DNA of 64,000 bases from Mycobacterium sp. KBS0706 (GTDB lineage Bacteria; Pseudomonadota; Alphaproteobacteria; DSM-16000; Inquilinaceae): contig NZ_VCCH02000036.1 of the NCBI RefSeq assembly GCF_005938675.2, positions 1 through 64,000 on the forward strand, given 5' to 3'. A program made the translations under genes and the position numbers. The notes beneath the pieces are model-generated. The model searched no databases. It was not told where the DNA came from and saw only the letters and a program-made list of their open reading frames with translations. This document shows positions 17,296 to 26,189 of the stretch, in pieces (position 1 is the stretch's first letter; each line of letters opens with the position of its first letter).

Positions 17296-19941
17296 ATGAC
17301 CGATTCCACCAGCGCCCCGCGCACCGTCCGCCTCGCCGACTACCGCCTGCCCGATTTCCTGATCGACGCGGTCGACCTGCATTTCGACCTGCGCGAGAAC
17401 GGGGCGACGGTGACCTCGCGCCTGACCATGCGGCGCAACCCGGCGACCTCCGACCCGGCGGCGCCGCTGGTGCTGGACGGCCAGGGTCTGAAGCTGGCCG
17501 GCGTCGCGCTGGATGGCGAGGCGCTGGGCAACAACCGCTATTCGGTCGATGCCGAGCACCTGACCCTGCCCGGCCTGCCCCAGTCCTTCACCCTTGAGAT
17601 CACCACCGAGATCGAGCCGCAGACCAACACCTCGCTGCAGGGGCTCTACACCTCCGGCGGCAATTTCTGCACCCAATGCGAGGCCGAGGGCTTCCGCCAC
17701 ATCACCTACTACCTCGACCGGCCGGACGTGCTGGCCCGCTACACCACCACCATCGTCGCCGACAAGGCGAAGGTCCCGGTGCTGCTGTCGAACGGCAACC
17801 CGGTGGGCACCGGCGAGGCCGAGGGCGGCCGGCACTGGGCGAAGTGGGAGGATCCGTTCCCCAAGCCGTCCTATCTGTTCGCCCTGGTGGCCGGCGACCT
17901 GATCGCGGTCGAGGACAGCTTCACCACCCGGTCCGGGCGGCCGATCGACCTCAAGATCTTCACCCGCCGCGGCGACGAGACCAAGGTCGGCCACGCCATG
18001 CGGTCGCTGAAGGCGTCGATGGCCTGGGACGAGCGGGCCTACGGCTTCGAATACGACCTCGACCTGTTCATGATCGTCGCCGTCTCCGACTTCAACATGG
18101 GGGCGATGGAGAACAAGGGCCTCAACATCTTCAACACAGCCCTGGTCCTGGCCAGCCGCGAGACCGCCACCGACGGCGACTTCCAGCGCGTCGAATCCGT
18201 GGTGGCGCACGAGTATTTCCACAACTGGACCGGCAACCGCATCACCTGCCGCGACTGGTTCCAGCTGTCGCTGAAGGAGGGCCTGACCGTCTTCCGCGAC
18301 CAGGAGTTCTCGGCCGACCTGAACAGCCGGCCGGTGCAGCGCATCGCCGATGTCCGCCGCCTGCGCGCCATCCAGTTCCCTGAGGACGCCGGCCCGATCG
18401 CCCATCCGATCCGGCCGGAGAGCTATATCGAGATCAACAACTTCTACACACCGACGGTGTACGAGAAGGGCGCGGAGGTCATCCGCATGATCCACACCCT
18501 GCTGGGGCCGGAGGGGTACCGGAAGGGCATCGACCTGTATGTCGAGCGCCATGACGGCGAGGCCGCGACCTGCGAGAACTTCGTCGCGGCGATGGAGGAT
18601 GCCGGCAGCGTTGACCTGACGCTGTTCCGCCGCTGGTATTCCCAGGCCGGCACGCCGGAGATCGCGGTCGAGGAGGACTGGGCCGACGGCCGCTACAGCC
18701 TGACCCTGGCGCAGTCGACCGCGCCGACGCCCGGCCAGCCGGACAAGCAGCCGCTGCACATCCCGGTCGCGCTCGGCTTGCTCGACGCCGAGGGCCGCGA
18801 TCTGCCGGTGCGGCTGGCCGGCGAGGCGGAGGCCGCGCCCGGCACCCGCGTGCTGTCGCTGACCGAGGCGCGCCAGCGCTTCGTCTTCGAGGGGCTGGCC
18901 GCGCGGCCGGTGCCGTCGCTGTTCCGCGGCTTCTCCGCCCCGGTCAAGCTGGCGCCGCAGCCGCGGCAGCGGCTGGCCTTCCTGTTCGCCCATGACAGCG
19001 ACCCGTTCAACCGCTGGGAAGCCGGCCAGCAGCTGGCGACGCAGCTGCTGCTGGAGGGCGTCGCCGCCCGCAAGGCCGGGCGGGACTGGCGGCTGGACCC
19101 GGATTTCGTCGCCGCCGTCGGCCGGCTGCTGGACGACCCGGCGCTGGACGCCGCCTTCATTGCCGAGGCGATGGCGCTGCCGAGCGAATCCTTCCTGGCC
19201 GACCAGATGGCGCTGATCGATGTCGAGGGCATCCATGCGGTGCGCGAGGCGGCGCGGCTGGCCATCGCCACGGCGCTGCGCGACCGGCTGCTGGCCTTGT
19301 ACAAGGCCAATGACGACAAGGGACCGTTCGACGTTTCCGCCGCCGCGGTCGGCCGGCGAGCGCTGAAGAATTCCTGCCTGGGGTATCTCGGCCTGCTGCC
19401 GGGCGATGCAGAGGCGACCGGGCTGATCCTTGCCCAGGCGCGGACCGGCGGCACCATGACCGACGTGCTGGCCGCCCTGACCGTGCTGCGCGACCGCGAT
19501 ATCCCGGAACGGGCCGAGGCGCTGGAGGCGTTCTACACCAAGTGGCAGGACGAACCATTGGTCGTCGACAAATGGTTCGCGCTGCAGGCGACCTCCGCCT
19601 TGCCCGGCACGCTCGACGCGATCAGGGCGCTGACCCGGCACCCGGCCTTCACCCTGCGCAACCCGAACCGGGCGCGGGCGCTGATCTCCAGCCTGGCGAT
19701 GGGCAACCCGCTGCACTTCCACGCCGCGGACGGCTCCGGCTACGCCTTCCTGGCCGACCAGGTGCTGGCGCTGAACGGGCCGAACCCGCAGCTGGCGGCG
19801 CGCATCCTGGTGCCGCTCGGCCGCTGGCAGCGGCACGAGCCCGGCCGGCAGGCGGCGATGAAGGCCGAGCTGGACCGGATCCTGGCGGCGCCCGACCTGT
19901 CGCGCGACGTCTACGAGATCGCGGCGAAGAGCCGGGCATAA
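17296..19941 (+). CDS. pepN: Aminopeptidase N (M1 family)
   Basis: A cytoplasmic zinc aminopeptidase that removes N-terminal residues from peptides. At 881 residues it is close to E. coli PepN (870). It carries the exopeptidase motif GAMENKG near residue 273, and the zinc site HEYFHNWTGNRITCRDWFQL (His305, Glu306, His309) with the downstream glutamate in LSLKEG. The substrate tyrosine region is FYTPTVYEKGAEVIRM. A C-terminal helical domain completes the family order. The ATG at 17296 follows a GAGACC stretch and matches the usual N-terminus. It is divergent from the RTX gene; the 265-bp gap shifts from AT-rich to GC-rich. Identification is secure. Confidence 0.96.
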   Translation: MTDSTSAPRTVRLADYRLPDFLIDAVDLHFDLRENGATVTSRLTMRRNPATSDPAAPLVLDGQGLKLAGVALDGEALGNNRYSVDAEHLTLPGLPQSFTLEITTEIEPQTNTSLQGLYTSGGNFCTQCEAEGFRHITYYLDRPDVLARYTTTIVADKAKVPVLLSNGNPVGTGEAEGGRHWAKWEDPFPKPSYLFALVAGDLIAVEDSFTTRSGRPIDLKIFTRRGDETKVGHAMRSLKASMAWDERAYGFEYDLDLFMIVAVSDFNMGAMENKGLNIFNTALVLASRETATDGDFQRVESVVAHEYFHNWTGNRITCRDWFQLSLKEGLTVFRDQEFSADLNSRPVQRIADVRRLRAIQFPEDAGPIAHPIRPESYIEINNFYTPTVYEKGAEVIRMIHTLLGPEGYRKGIDLYVERHDGEAATCENFVAAMEDAGSVDLTLFRRWYSQAGTPEIAVEEDWADGRYSLTLAQSTAPTPGQPDKQPLHIPVALGLLDAEGRDLPVRLAGEAEAAPGTRVLSLTEARQRFVFEGLAARPVPSLFRGFSAPVKLAPQPRQRLAFLFAHDSDPFNRWEAGQQLATQLLLEGVAARKAGRDWRLDPDFVAAVGRLLDDPALDAAFIAEAMALPSESFLADQMALIDVEGIHAVREAARLAIATALRDRLLALYKANDDKGPFDVSAAAVGRRALKNSCLGYLGLLPGDAEATGLILAQARTGGTMTDVLAALTVLRDRDIPERAEALEAFYTKWQDEPLVVDKWFALQATSALPGTLDAIRALTRHPAFTLRNPNRARALISSLAMGNPLHFHAADGSGYAFLADQVLALNGPNPQLAARILVPLGRWQRHEPGRQAAMKAELDRILAAPDLSRDVYEIAAKSRA

Positions 19942-20048
19942 GACCGGGCTTCGTCCAGCCGTTGCAGATGAAACCTCGGCCTGAGCTCGGCCGAAGGAAC
20001 AGGGGGAGGACGTTCCGGATGACGCTATGGTTCGAGGGCCGATCCCCC

Positions 20049-20077
20049 GGCTGGGTGCGAACCGGCTGGGTGCGAAA
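20049..20077. repeat. Short tandem duplication upstream of cydD
   Basis: GGCTGGGTGCGAA occurs twice with a 15-bp period in the 213-bp gap between pepN and cydD. The rest of the gap shows no gene. Confidence 0.6.
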
Positions 20078-20154
20078 CAGCTGCTTCATTTCGTGCCGTT
20101 GACCGGACCGGGCCGGCGCCTTACCTCGCCTGCAGTCACTGGAGCACCGATCCC

Positions 20155-21882
20155 TTGGCCCCTACTCCGCCCCGACCATCCTCGACCGGCCCGATCGACG
20201 ACCGCGCCGCCGGCCGCTGGCTGAAGCGGCAGGCCGGGCTGGCGCGCCGGCCGATCGGGTTGACCGCGGCGGCCGGGATCGCCCAGGGCCTGTGCGGCGT
20301 CGCCCAGGCCGGGCTGATCGCCTGGATCCTGCAGCGCGCGGTGATGGAAGGCGCCGGGCTCTCCGACCTCTGGCCGCTTTTCGCCGGCCTGCTGGCCGCG
20401 GCGCTGCTGCGGGCCGGCACCGCCTGGACCTGGGAGGCGCTGGGAGCGGTGGCGGCGACGCAGGTGAAGACCCGGCTGCGGCGGCAGATCCTGGATCGCG
20501 TCCACGCCCTGGGTCCCGCCTGGCGGGCGGAGCGGCAGACCGGCGACCTGGCCGTCACGCTGATCGAGCGGGTCGAGGCACTGGACGGCTACTACGCCCG
20601 CTTCCTGCCGCAGAGCCGGGTGGCGTCGATCCTGCCGATCCTGATCCTGGCCGCGGTCTATCCCATCGACTGGGTGTCCGGCGTGATCCTGACCGTCGCC
20701 GGGCCGTTCGTGCCGCTGATGATGGCGCTGATCGGCATGAAAGCGGCGGATGAGAGCCGCAAGCAGTTCCGCACCCTGGCGCGGATGAGCGCCTATTTTC
20801 TCGACCGGCTCCAGGGGCTGGCGACGCTGCGGCTGTTCGGCAGAGCGGAAGCCGAGGTCGACAACATCGCCCTGGCCGCCGACGCCTTCCGCGACCGCAC
20901 CATGCGGGTGCTGCGCATCGCCTTCCTGTCCTCCGCCAGCCTGGAGTTCTTCGCCTCGGTCGCGGTCGCCGTCGTCGCCACCTATGTGGGCTTGGGCCTG
21001 CTCGGCCATATCGGCTGGGGCACGGCGCCGAACCTGACGCTGTTCAGCGGCCTGTTCGTGCTGCTGATGGCGCCCGACTTCTTCCAGCCGCTGCGGCTGC
21101 TGGCCGCCTATTACCACGACCGGGTCGCCGCGATCGGCGCTGCCGAGGGACTGGCCGAGGTGCTGGACGGGTCCGCCGAGGCCCCCGCCGGCGGCCGGCC
21201 GATGCCGGCGGGCGATCTCGACATCGTGTTCGAGACCGTCTCGGTGGCCTTCGATGGTGGCACTCGCAGCGCCGTGCGCGGGGTCAGCCTGCGGATTGCG
21301 CCGGGCGACCACATCGCCCTGGTCGGGATGAGCGGTGCCGGCAAGTCGACCCTGCTGTCGCTGCTGCTGGGGTTCCGCCGACCCGATACCGGGCGGGTGC
21401 TGGTCAACGGCATCGACCTGGCCGAGATCGACCCGGAGGCGCTGCGCCGCCGCATCGCCTGGATCGGCCAGGCGCCGGTGCTGTTCCACGGCACGCTGCG
21501 CGACAACATCCGGCTGGGCCGGCCCGAGGCCGACGACGCGGCGGTCGAGCGCGCCGCGGCTGAGGCGCGGGTGACGGAATTCGCGGCGGCGCTGCCGCAG
21601 GGGCTGGACACGCCGGTCGGCGAACGTGGCGTCGGCCTGTCCGGCGGCCAGGCCCAGCGCGTCGCCCTGGCCCGCGCTTTTCTGAAGGACGCGCCGCTGG
21701 TGCTGCTGGACGAGCCGACCGCCGCGCTCGACCGCGACACCGAGGCCGAGATCCTGGAGTCGATCCGGCGACTGGCCCGCGGCCGTACCGTGGTGGTGGC
21801 GACGCACAGCCCGGCGGCGATGGCGATCGCCGACCGCCGGATCCTGCTCGACCAGGGCCGGGTGCAGGCGGAGGCCGCGTGA
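20155..21882 (+). CDS. cydD: CydD, thiol/glutathione ABC exporter subunit
   Basis: One half of the heterodimeric CydDC ABC transporter, which exports cysteine and glutathione to the periplasm and is needed to assemble cytochrome bd oxidase. The 575-residue protein has an N-terminal six-helix membrane domain (about residues 30-320). The ATPase domain has Walker A GMSGAGKST near residue 391, Q-loop WIGQAPVLFHGTLRDNI, signature [15 protein letters not shown] and Walker B LVLLDEPTAALD. No ATG is available; the TTG at 20155 is preceded by GGAG 11 nt upstream. The next gene starts within this gene's TGA. cydAB is not in the window. Confidence 0.92.
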   Translation: MAPTPPRPSSTGPIDDRAAGRWLKRQAGLARRPIGLTAAAGIAQGLCGVAQAGLIAWILQRAVMEGAGLSDLWPLFAGLLAAALLRAGTAWTWEALGAVAATQVKTRLRRQILDRVHALGPAWRAERQTGDLAVTLIERVEALDGYYARFLPQSRVASILPILILAAVYPIDWVSGVILTVAGPFVPLMMALIGMKAADESRKQFRTLARMSAYFLDRLQGLATLRLFGRAEAEVDNIALAADAFRDRTMRVLRIAFLSSASLEFFASVAVAVVATYVGLGLLGHIGWGTAPNLTLFSGLFVLLMAPDFFQPLRLLAAYYHDRVAAIGAAEGLAEVLDGSAEAPAGGRPMPAGDLDIVFETVSVAFDGGTRSAVRGVSLRIAPGDHIALVGMSGAGKSTLLSLLLGFRRPDTGRVLVNGIDLAEIDPEALRRRIAWIGQAPVLFHGTLRDNIRLGRPEADDAAVERAAAEARVTEFAAALPQGLDTPVGERGVGLSGGQAQRVALARAFLKDAPLVLLDEPTAALDRDTEAEILESIRRLARGRTVVVATHSPAAMAIADRRILLDQGRVQAEAA

Positions 21883-23630
21883 TGGATCGTCGCGATCGCC
21901 CCCTCCTCACCATCCTGCGCCTGGCGCGGCCGCAGCGGCGGAAGATGACCTTCGGCCTGCTGCTGGCCATCGTCACCGCCCTGTCGGGTCTGGGCCTCTT
22001 GGTGCTGTCCGGCTGGTTCATCGCCGCCTCCGCCGTGGCCGGCGCGGCGGCCGCGACCGCCGTCGCCTTCAACTTCGCCAGCCCATCGGCCGGCATCCGC
22101 GGCCTGGCCGTGCTGCGCACCGGGTCGCGCTATGCCGAACGGCTGGTGACGCATGATGCCACCTTCCGCTTCCTGGCGGGGCTGCGGGTCTGGCTGTTCC
22201 GCGCCGCCATCCCGCTGGCCCCGGCGCGGCTGGAGGAGCAGCGCGGCGGCGACCTGCTGAACCGGATGACGGCCGATGTCGACTCCCTCGACGCCGTCTA
22301 TCTGCGGGTGATCGTGCCTGCAATCGTCGCCATCCTGGCGGTGCTGCTGGTCGGCGGTGTGCTGCTGTGGCTGGATCCGGCGGCGGCGGCGATCGTGGTG
22401 GCGCTGGCGCTGCTGGTCGGGCTCGTCCTGCCCTGGGCGATGCAGCGGATCGGCGCCCCGGCCGGCAAGGCGATCGCCCTGGCCACGGCGCGGCTGCGGA
22501 CCCGCATCGTCGAGGGCATGCAGGGCCTGGCCGAGCTGAAGGTCTACCAGGCCGATGGCCGCCACGCCGAGGCGGTGCTGGCCGAGAACGAGGCCCTGAT
22601 GACCGCGCAGCGGCGCATGGCCCGGCTGTCCGGCGTGTCGACCGCGCTGTCCGGCCTGGCCGGGCAGCTGGCGGCGCTGGCGATCCTGGCGCTCGGCGTG
22701 GCGGGTGTCGCCGCCGGGGTGCTGCCGGGGGCGGCGGTGGCGCTGATGATGCTGGGAGCGCTGGCTCTGTTCGACGCGCTGGTGCCCCTGCCGCTGGCCT
22801 TCCAGAATCTCGGCCGCACCCGCGCCGCCGCCCGCCGGCTGCTCGACTTCGCCGGGCTGGCGCCGCTGGTGCGCGACCCGGAGGCGCCCGCCCCTGCCCC
22901 GGCCGGCAACAGCATCACCCTGTCCGGCGTGTCCTACCGCTACCGTGCCGGCGACCGGCCGGCGGTGCGGGACATCGACCTGGAGCTGCCAGAGGGTCAG
23001 CGGATCGCGCTGGTCGGCCCGAGCGGCAGCGGCAAGAGCACGCTGACCGCCCTGATCCTGCGCTTCCGCGATCCGGACGCGGGCAGCGTCACACTGGGCG
23101 GCGTCGACGTCCGCCGCCTGGCGCAGGCCGAGATCTGGCGCCGCATAGCGTACCTGTCACAGCGCAGCCAGATCTTCGCCGGGACGATCCGCGACAACCT
23201 GCTGATCGGCGACCCGGAGGCCGGCGACGACCGGCTGGCGGCGGCGGTCGAGGCGGCCGGGCTTTCGGCCTGGGCCGAATCCCTGCCGCGCGGCCTGGAC
23301 ACCTGGGTCGGCGAGGCCGGGGTCCAGGTTTCCGGCGGCCAGGCGCGGCGCATCGCCTTGGCCCGCTGCATCCTGAAGGACGCGCCGATCCTGGTGCTGG
23401 ACGAGCCGACCGAGGGGCTGGACGCCGACACCGAGGCGCAGGTGATCGACGCACTGGAGCGGCTGACCGCAGGCCGCACCACGCTGGTGATCACCCACCG
23501 CCCGGCGCTGCTGCGCCTGGCCGACACCGCCGTGCTGATGGCCGAGGGCCGGATCGTGGTGCAGGGCGTGCCGGCCGAGATCCTCGACGCCGCCCTGCCG
23601 GGGCGGCCGAAGCGCCATGCCGCGGTTTGA
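21882..23630 (+). CDS. cydC: CydC, thiol/glutathione ABC exporter subunit
   Basis: The partner of CydD. It is a 582-residue half-transporter with a membrane domain (about residues 20-310) and an ATPase domain: Walker A GPSGSGKST near residue 382, signature VSGGQARRIALARCI and Walker B LVLDEPTEGLD. Its ATG overlaps the last base of the cydD stop codon, so the two are translationally coupled and made in equal amounts. The end overlaps the DUF454 gene by 14 nt, placing all three in one operon. CydC and CydD are distinguished here by gene order and by the N-terminal region. Confidence is high for the pair. Confidence 0.92.
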   Translation: MDRRDRPLLTILRLARPQRRKMTFGLLLAIVTALSGLGLLVLSGWFIAASAVAGAAAATAVAFNFASPSAGIRGLAVLRTGSRYAERLVTHDATFRFLAGLRVWLFRAAIPLAPARLEEQRGGDLLNRMTADVDSLDAVYLRVIVPAIVAILAVLLVGGVLLWLDPAAAAIVVALALLVGLVLPWAMQRIGAPAGKAIALATARLRTRIVEGMQGLAELKVYQADGRHAEAVLAENEALMTAQRRMARLSGVSTALSGLAGQLAALAILALGVAGVAAGVLPGAAVALMMLGALALFDALVPLPLAFQNLGRTRAAARRLLDFAGLAPLVRDPEAPAPAPAGNSITLSGVSYRYRAGDRPAVRDIDLELPEGQRIALVGPSGSGKSTLTALILRFRDPDAGSVTLGGVDVRRLAQAEIWRRIAYLSQRSQIFAGTIRDNLLIGDPEAGDDRLAAAVEAAGLSAWAESLPRGLDTWVGEAGVQVSGGQARRIALARCILKDAPILVLDEPTEGLDADTEAQVIDALERLTAGRTTLVITHRPALLRLADTAVLMAEGRIVVQGVPAEILDAALPGRPKRHAAV

Positions 23631-24036
23631 CCTCAACCGGATCGGAGGCCTGGGCCCGACAACGTTGCGGCTGGTACTGCAGGTGTTCGGCACGCTGTGC
23701 GTGATCGCCGGCATCATCGGGGTGTTCGTGCCGCTGTGGCCGACCACGATCTTCATGATCCTGGCGCTGTGGGCCTTCGCCCGGTCCTCGCCGCGGCTGC
23801 ACAACTGGCTGTTGACCCATCGCCGCTTCGGGCCGCCGCTGCAGGCCTGGGAACGGCACGGCGCCATCCCGGCCTGGGCCAAGCTGCTCGCGGTGGTCAG
23901 CCTGGCCACCAGCCTGGCGATCGTGGCATTTGCGGTGCATTCGCACCTGGTGGTCGGGATCGTCGCCGCGTTCTTCGCGATCCTGATCCTGTACATCCTG
24001 ACCCGCCCGAACGCCGCGCCGGGCAACAAAATCTAA
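23617..24036 (+). CDS. DUF454 (YbaN-like) inner-membrane protein
   Basis: A 139-residue membrane protein of the YbaN/DUF454 family, whose molecular role is unknown. It shows the family pattern GTLCVIAGIIGVFVPLWPTT (residues about 25-44), then FMILALWAFARSSPRLHNWL, the HRRFGPPLQAWERHGAIP block, and two C-terminal hydrophobic segments. It overlaps cydC by 14 nt and so is the third gene of the operon. A link to the thiol exporter is suggested only by that position. The ATG at 23617 gives the family's usual length. Confidence 0.85.
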   Translation: MPRFDLNRIGGLGPTTLRLVLQVFGTLCVIAGIIGVFVPLWPTTIFMILALWAFARSSPRLHNWLLTHRRFGPPLQAWERHGAIPAWAKLLAVVSLATSLAIVAFAVHSHLVVGIVAAFFAILILYILTRPNAAPGNKI

Positions 24037-24054
24037 CCGCAGCATGGGCCGGCC

Positions 24055-24104
24055 ATGACACGCTTGTCATTTCCGAACCGCCCCGCCTCGTCGTAAGGTT
24101 CGGA
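24055..24104 (+). promoter_or_regulatory. Two inverted repeats before the response regulator gene
   Basis: ATGACA-cgct-TGTCAT (24055-24070) is a perfect 6+6 palindrome. TCCGAACC...GGTTCGGA (24072-24079 and 24097-24104) is a perfect 8-bp inverted repeat ending 2 nt before the ATG. The first could be an operator. The second could form an mRNA hairpin that covers the ribosome site. Both readings are inferred. Confidence 0.45.
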
Positions 24105-24106
24105 TC

Positions 24107-24787
24107 ATGCGAATCCTCGTGATCGAAGACGATGCCCAGGCCGCGCAATACCTGACCAAGGGATTGCGCGAGAGCGGATTCGTCGTGGACCATGCGCCGG
24201 ACGGGCCGCAGGGCCTGTTCCTGGCGACCAGCGAGACCTACGACGCGATGATCGTCGACCGCATGCTGCCGGGCATGGACGGCCTGCTGATCGTCGAGAC
24301 CATCCGGCGCAACGGCAACCAGACCCCGGTGCTGTTCCTCAGCGCCATGGGCCAGGTCGACGACCGGGTCCGCGGCCTGCGCGCCGGCGGCGACGACTAC
24401 CTGACCAAGCCCTACGCCTTCACCGAGCTTCTGGCCCGGCTGGAGGCGCTGCTGCGCCGCGGCGCCGCGCCGGCGGCGGCACAGACCGAGCTGCAGATCG
24501 GCGACCTGCGGATGGACTTGCTGTCGCGCAGCGTCACCCGCTCCGGCCGCAAGATCGACCTGCAGCAGCGCGAGTTCCAGATCCTGGAGTACCTGATGCG
24601 CCATTCCGGCCAGGTGGTCACCCGGACCATGTTGCTGGAGAATGTCTGGAACTATCACTTCGATCCGCAGACCAATGTGATCGACGTCCATATCAGCCGG
24701 CTGCGGCAGAAGATCGACCGCGACTTCGACGCGCCGCTGCTGCAGACCGTGCGCGGCGCGGGATATTGCCTCCGTGCATCTGATTAG
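24107..24787 (+). CDS. OmpR-family response regulator
   Basis: A 226-residue DNA-binding regulator. The receiver domain (1-118) has the acidic pair EDD at residues 7-9, the phospho-acceptor aspartate in MIVDRMLPGMDG (about residue 51), the threonine/serine position in LFLSAMG and the lysine in YLTKPYAF. The winged-helix domain (about 128-222) carries QQREFQILEYLMRH and NVIDVHISRLRQKID, and ends GAGYCL. It overlaps the sensor kinase gene by 14 nt, so the two form one system. The layout resembles CopR/QseB-type regulators, but I cannot name the signal. Two inverted repeats in front of the start may be autoregulatory sites. Confidence 0.93.
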   Translation: MRILVIEDDAQAAQYLTKGLRESGFVVDHAPDGPQGLFLATSETYDAMIVDRMLPGMDGLLIVETIRRNGNQTPVLFLSAMGQVDDRVRGLRAGGDDYLTKPYAFTELLARLEALLRRGAAPAAAQTELQIGDLRMDLLSRSVTRSGRKIDLQQREFQILEYLMRHSGQVVTRTMLLENVWNYHFDPQTNVIDVHISRLRQKIDRDFDAPLLQTVRGAGYCLRASD

Positions 24788-26186
24788 GGTCCTCCGCAGC
24801 TCCACCTTCCGCTACGCGATCATCTACATGCTGGTGTTCGGGGCGTCCGTCGCCGGCGTGATGGGATTCGTGTACTGGCAGACGGTGCGGGTGATCGCCT
24901 CGCAGACCGACGACACCATCCAGGCCGAGATCACCGGCCTGGCCGAGCAGTACCGCCAGTCCGCCCTGCTCGGGCTGATCCGCATCATCCGCGAGCGCAG
25001 CCAGGCCGCCCCCGGCCGGCGCGGGCTGTACCTGCTGGCCGACCGCAACTACAACCGGATCGAAGGCAACCTGTCGTCCTGGCCGCCGATCGCCCGGGGC
25101 GCGCCGAACACGGTCGACTTCCTGGTCGCGACCGATGTCGGCGAGGACGCCAGGCCCCAGGTGGCGCGGGCCCGCACCGTCGACGTGCCCGGCGGCTTCC
25201 ATCTGCTGGTCGGGCGCGACATGACCGAGCGCACCGACTTCACCAAGCTGATGACCGACGCGCTGATCGGCGGTCTGATCCTGACCGCGGTGCTGGGCAT
25301 CGCCGGCGGCATCCTGATGAGCCGCAGCCTGCTGGCCCGGATCGAGGGCATCAACCGCGGCACCGAGGACATCCTGCAGGGCGACCTGACCCGGCGCATG
25401 CCGGTGCGCGGCAACCGCGACGAGTTCGACCGGCTGGCCACCAGCCTGAACGCCATGCTCGACCAGATCGACGGGCTGATGACCGGCATGCGCGGCGTCG
25501 CCGACAACATCGCGCACGACCTGCGCAGCCCGATCTCGCGGCTGCGCAGCCGGCTTGAGGTCTCACTGATGGGCGAGACCGATGCCGACGGCTATCGCCG
25601 GGCGATGGAGGATGCGATCCGCGAGGCCGACGGCATCCTCGCAACCTTCAACGCGCTCTTGGAGATCGCCCTGGCCGAGGCCGGGGCGGTGCGCGACCGG
25701 TTCAGCCCGATCGACCTCTCGGCGCTGGCCGCCGACGCCGGCGACCTGTACGGCCCTGTGGCCGAGGACAAGGGCCAGGCCCTGGCGGCCGCGATCGAGC
25801 CCGGGGTGACCGTGCCCGGCAACAGCCATCTGCTGGCCCAGGCCGTGGCCAACCTGCTGGACAACGCCATCAAATACACACCGGAGGGTGGCCGGATCTC
25901 GCTCGACGTCCGGCGCGACGGCGACGGCGCCGTGCTCGACATCCGCGACACCGGCCCGGGCATCCCGGAGGAGGCGCGCGGCCGGGTGCTGGAGCGCTTC
26001 GTCCGGCTCGACGCCAGCCGCAGCGCGCCCGGCGCCGGGCTCGGCCTGTCCCTGGTCTCGGCGGTGGCGCGGCTGCACCGGGCGACGCTGGCCCTGACCG
26101 ACAATGCGCCAGGCCTGCACGTCACGATGCGCTTCCCGCAAGTGCTGGCGCCGGCGAACGGTGCCGCCGAAACGCATCCGGCATAG
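24774..26186 (+). CDS. Sensor histidine kinase (HAMP, HisKA, HATPase)
   Basis: The membrane kinase partner of the preceding regulator, 470 residues. Membrane spans lie at about residues 14-35 and 164-184, enclosing a periplasmic sensor of about 130 residues with no domain I recognise. A HAMP linker follows (ARIEGINRGTEDILQGDLTR), then the phosphorylated histidine in NIAHDLRSPISRLRSRLE (about residue 247), N-box NLLDNAIKYTPEGG, G1 DTGPGIPEEARG and G2 GAGLGLSLV. It starts at GTG 24774 inside the regulator's last codons; the coupling is typical. It ends 3 bp before a convergent gene. The stimulus is unknown. Confidence 0.92.
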   Translation: MHLIRVLRSSTFRYAIIYMLVFGASVAGVMGFVYWQTVRVIASQTDDTIQAEITGLAEQYRQSALLGLIRIIRERSQAAPGRRGLYLLADRNYNRIEGNLSSWPPIARGAPNTVDFLVATDVGEDARPQVARARTVDVPGGFHLLVGRDMTERTDFTKLMTDALIGGLILTAVLGIAGGILMSRSLLARIEGINRGTEDILQGDLTRRMPVRGNRDEFDRLATSLNAMLDQIDGLMTGMRGVADNIAHDLRSPISRLRSRLEVSLMGETDADGYRRAMEDAIREADGILATFNALLEIALAEAGAVRDRFSPIDLSALAADAGDLYGPVAEDKGQALAAAIEPGVTVPGNSHLLAQAVANLLDNAIKYTPEGGRISLDVRRDGDGAVLDIRDTGPGIPEEARGRVLERFVRLDASRSAPGAGLGLSLVSAVARLHRATLALTDNAPGLHVTMRFPQVLAPANGAAETHPA

Positions 26187-26189
26187 GGG

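Noticed and set aside
17257-19836. An 859-residue antisense frame across pepN
   Set aside because: It has a composition-driven frame with Gln/Arg/Gly/Val-rich sequence and no recognisable motif, and the sense strand encodes a full PepN.
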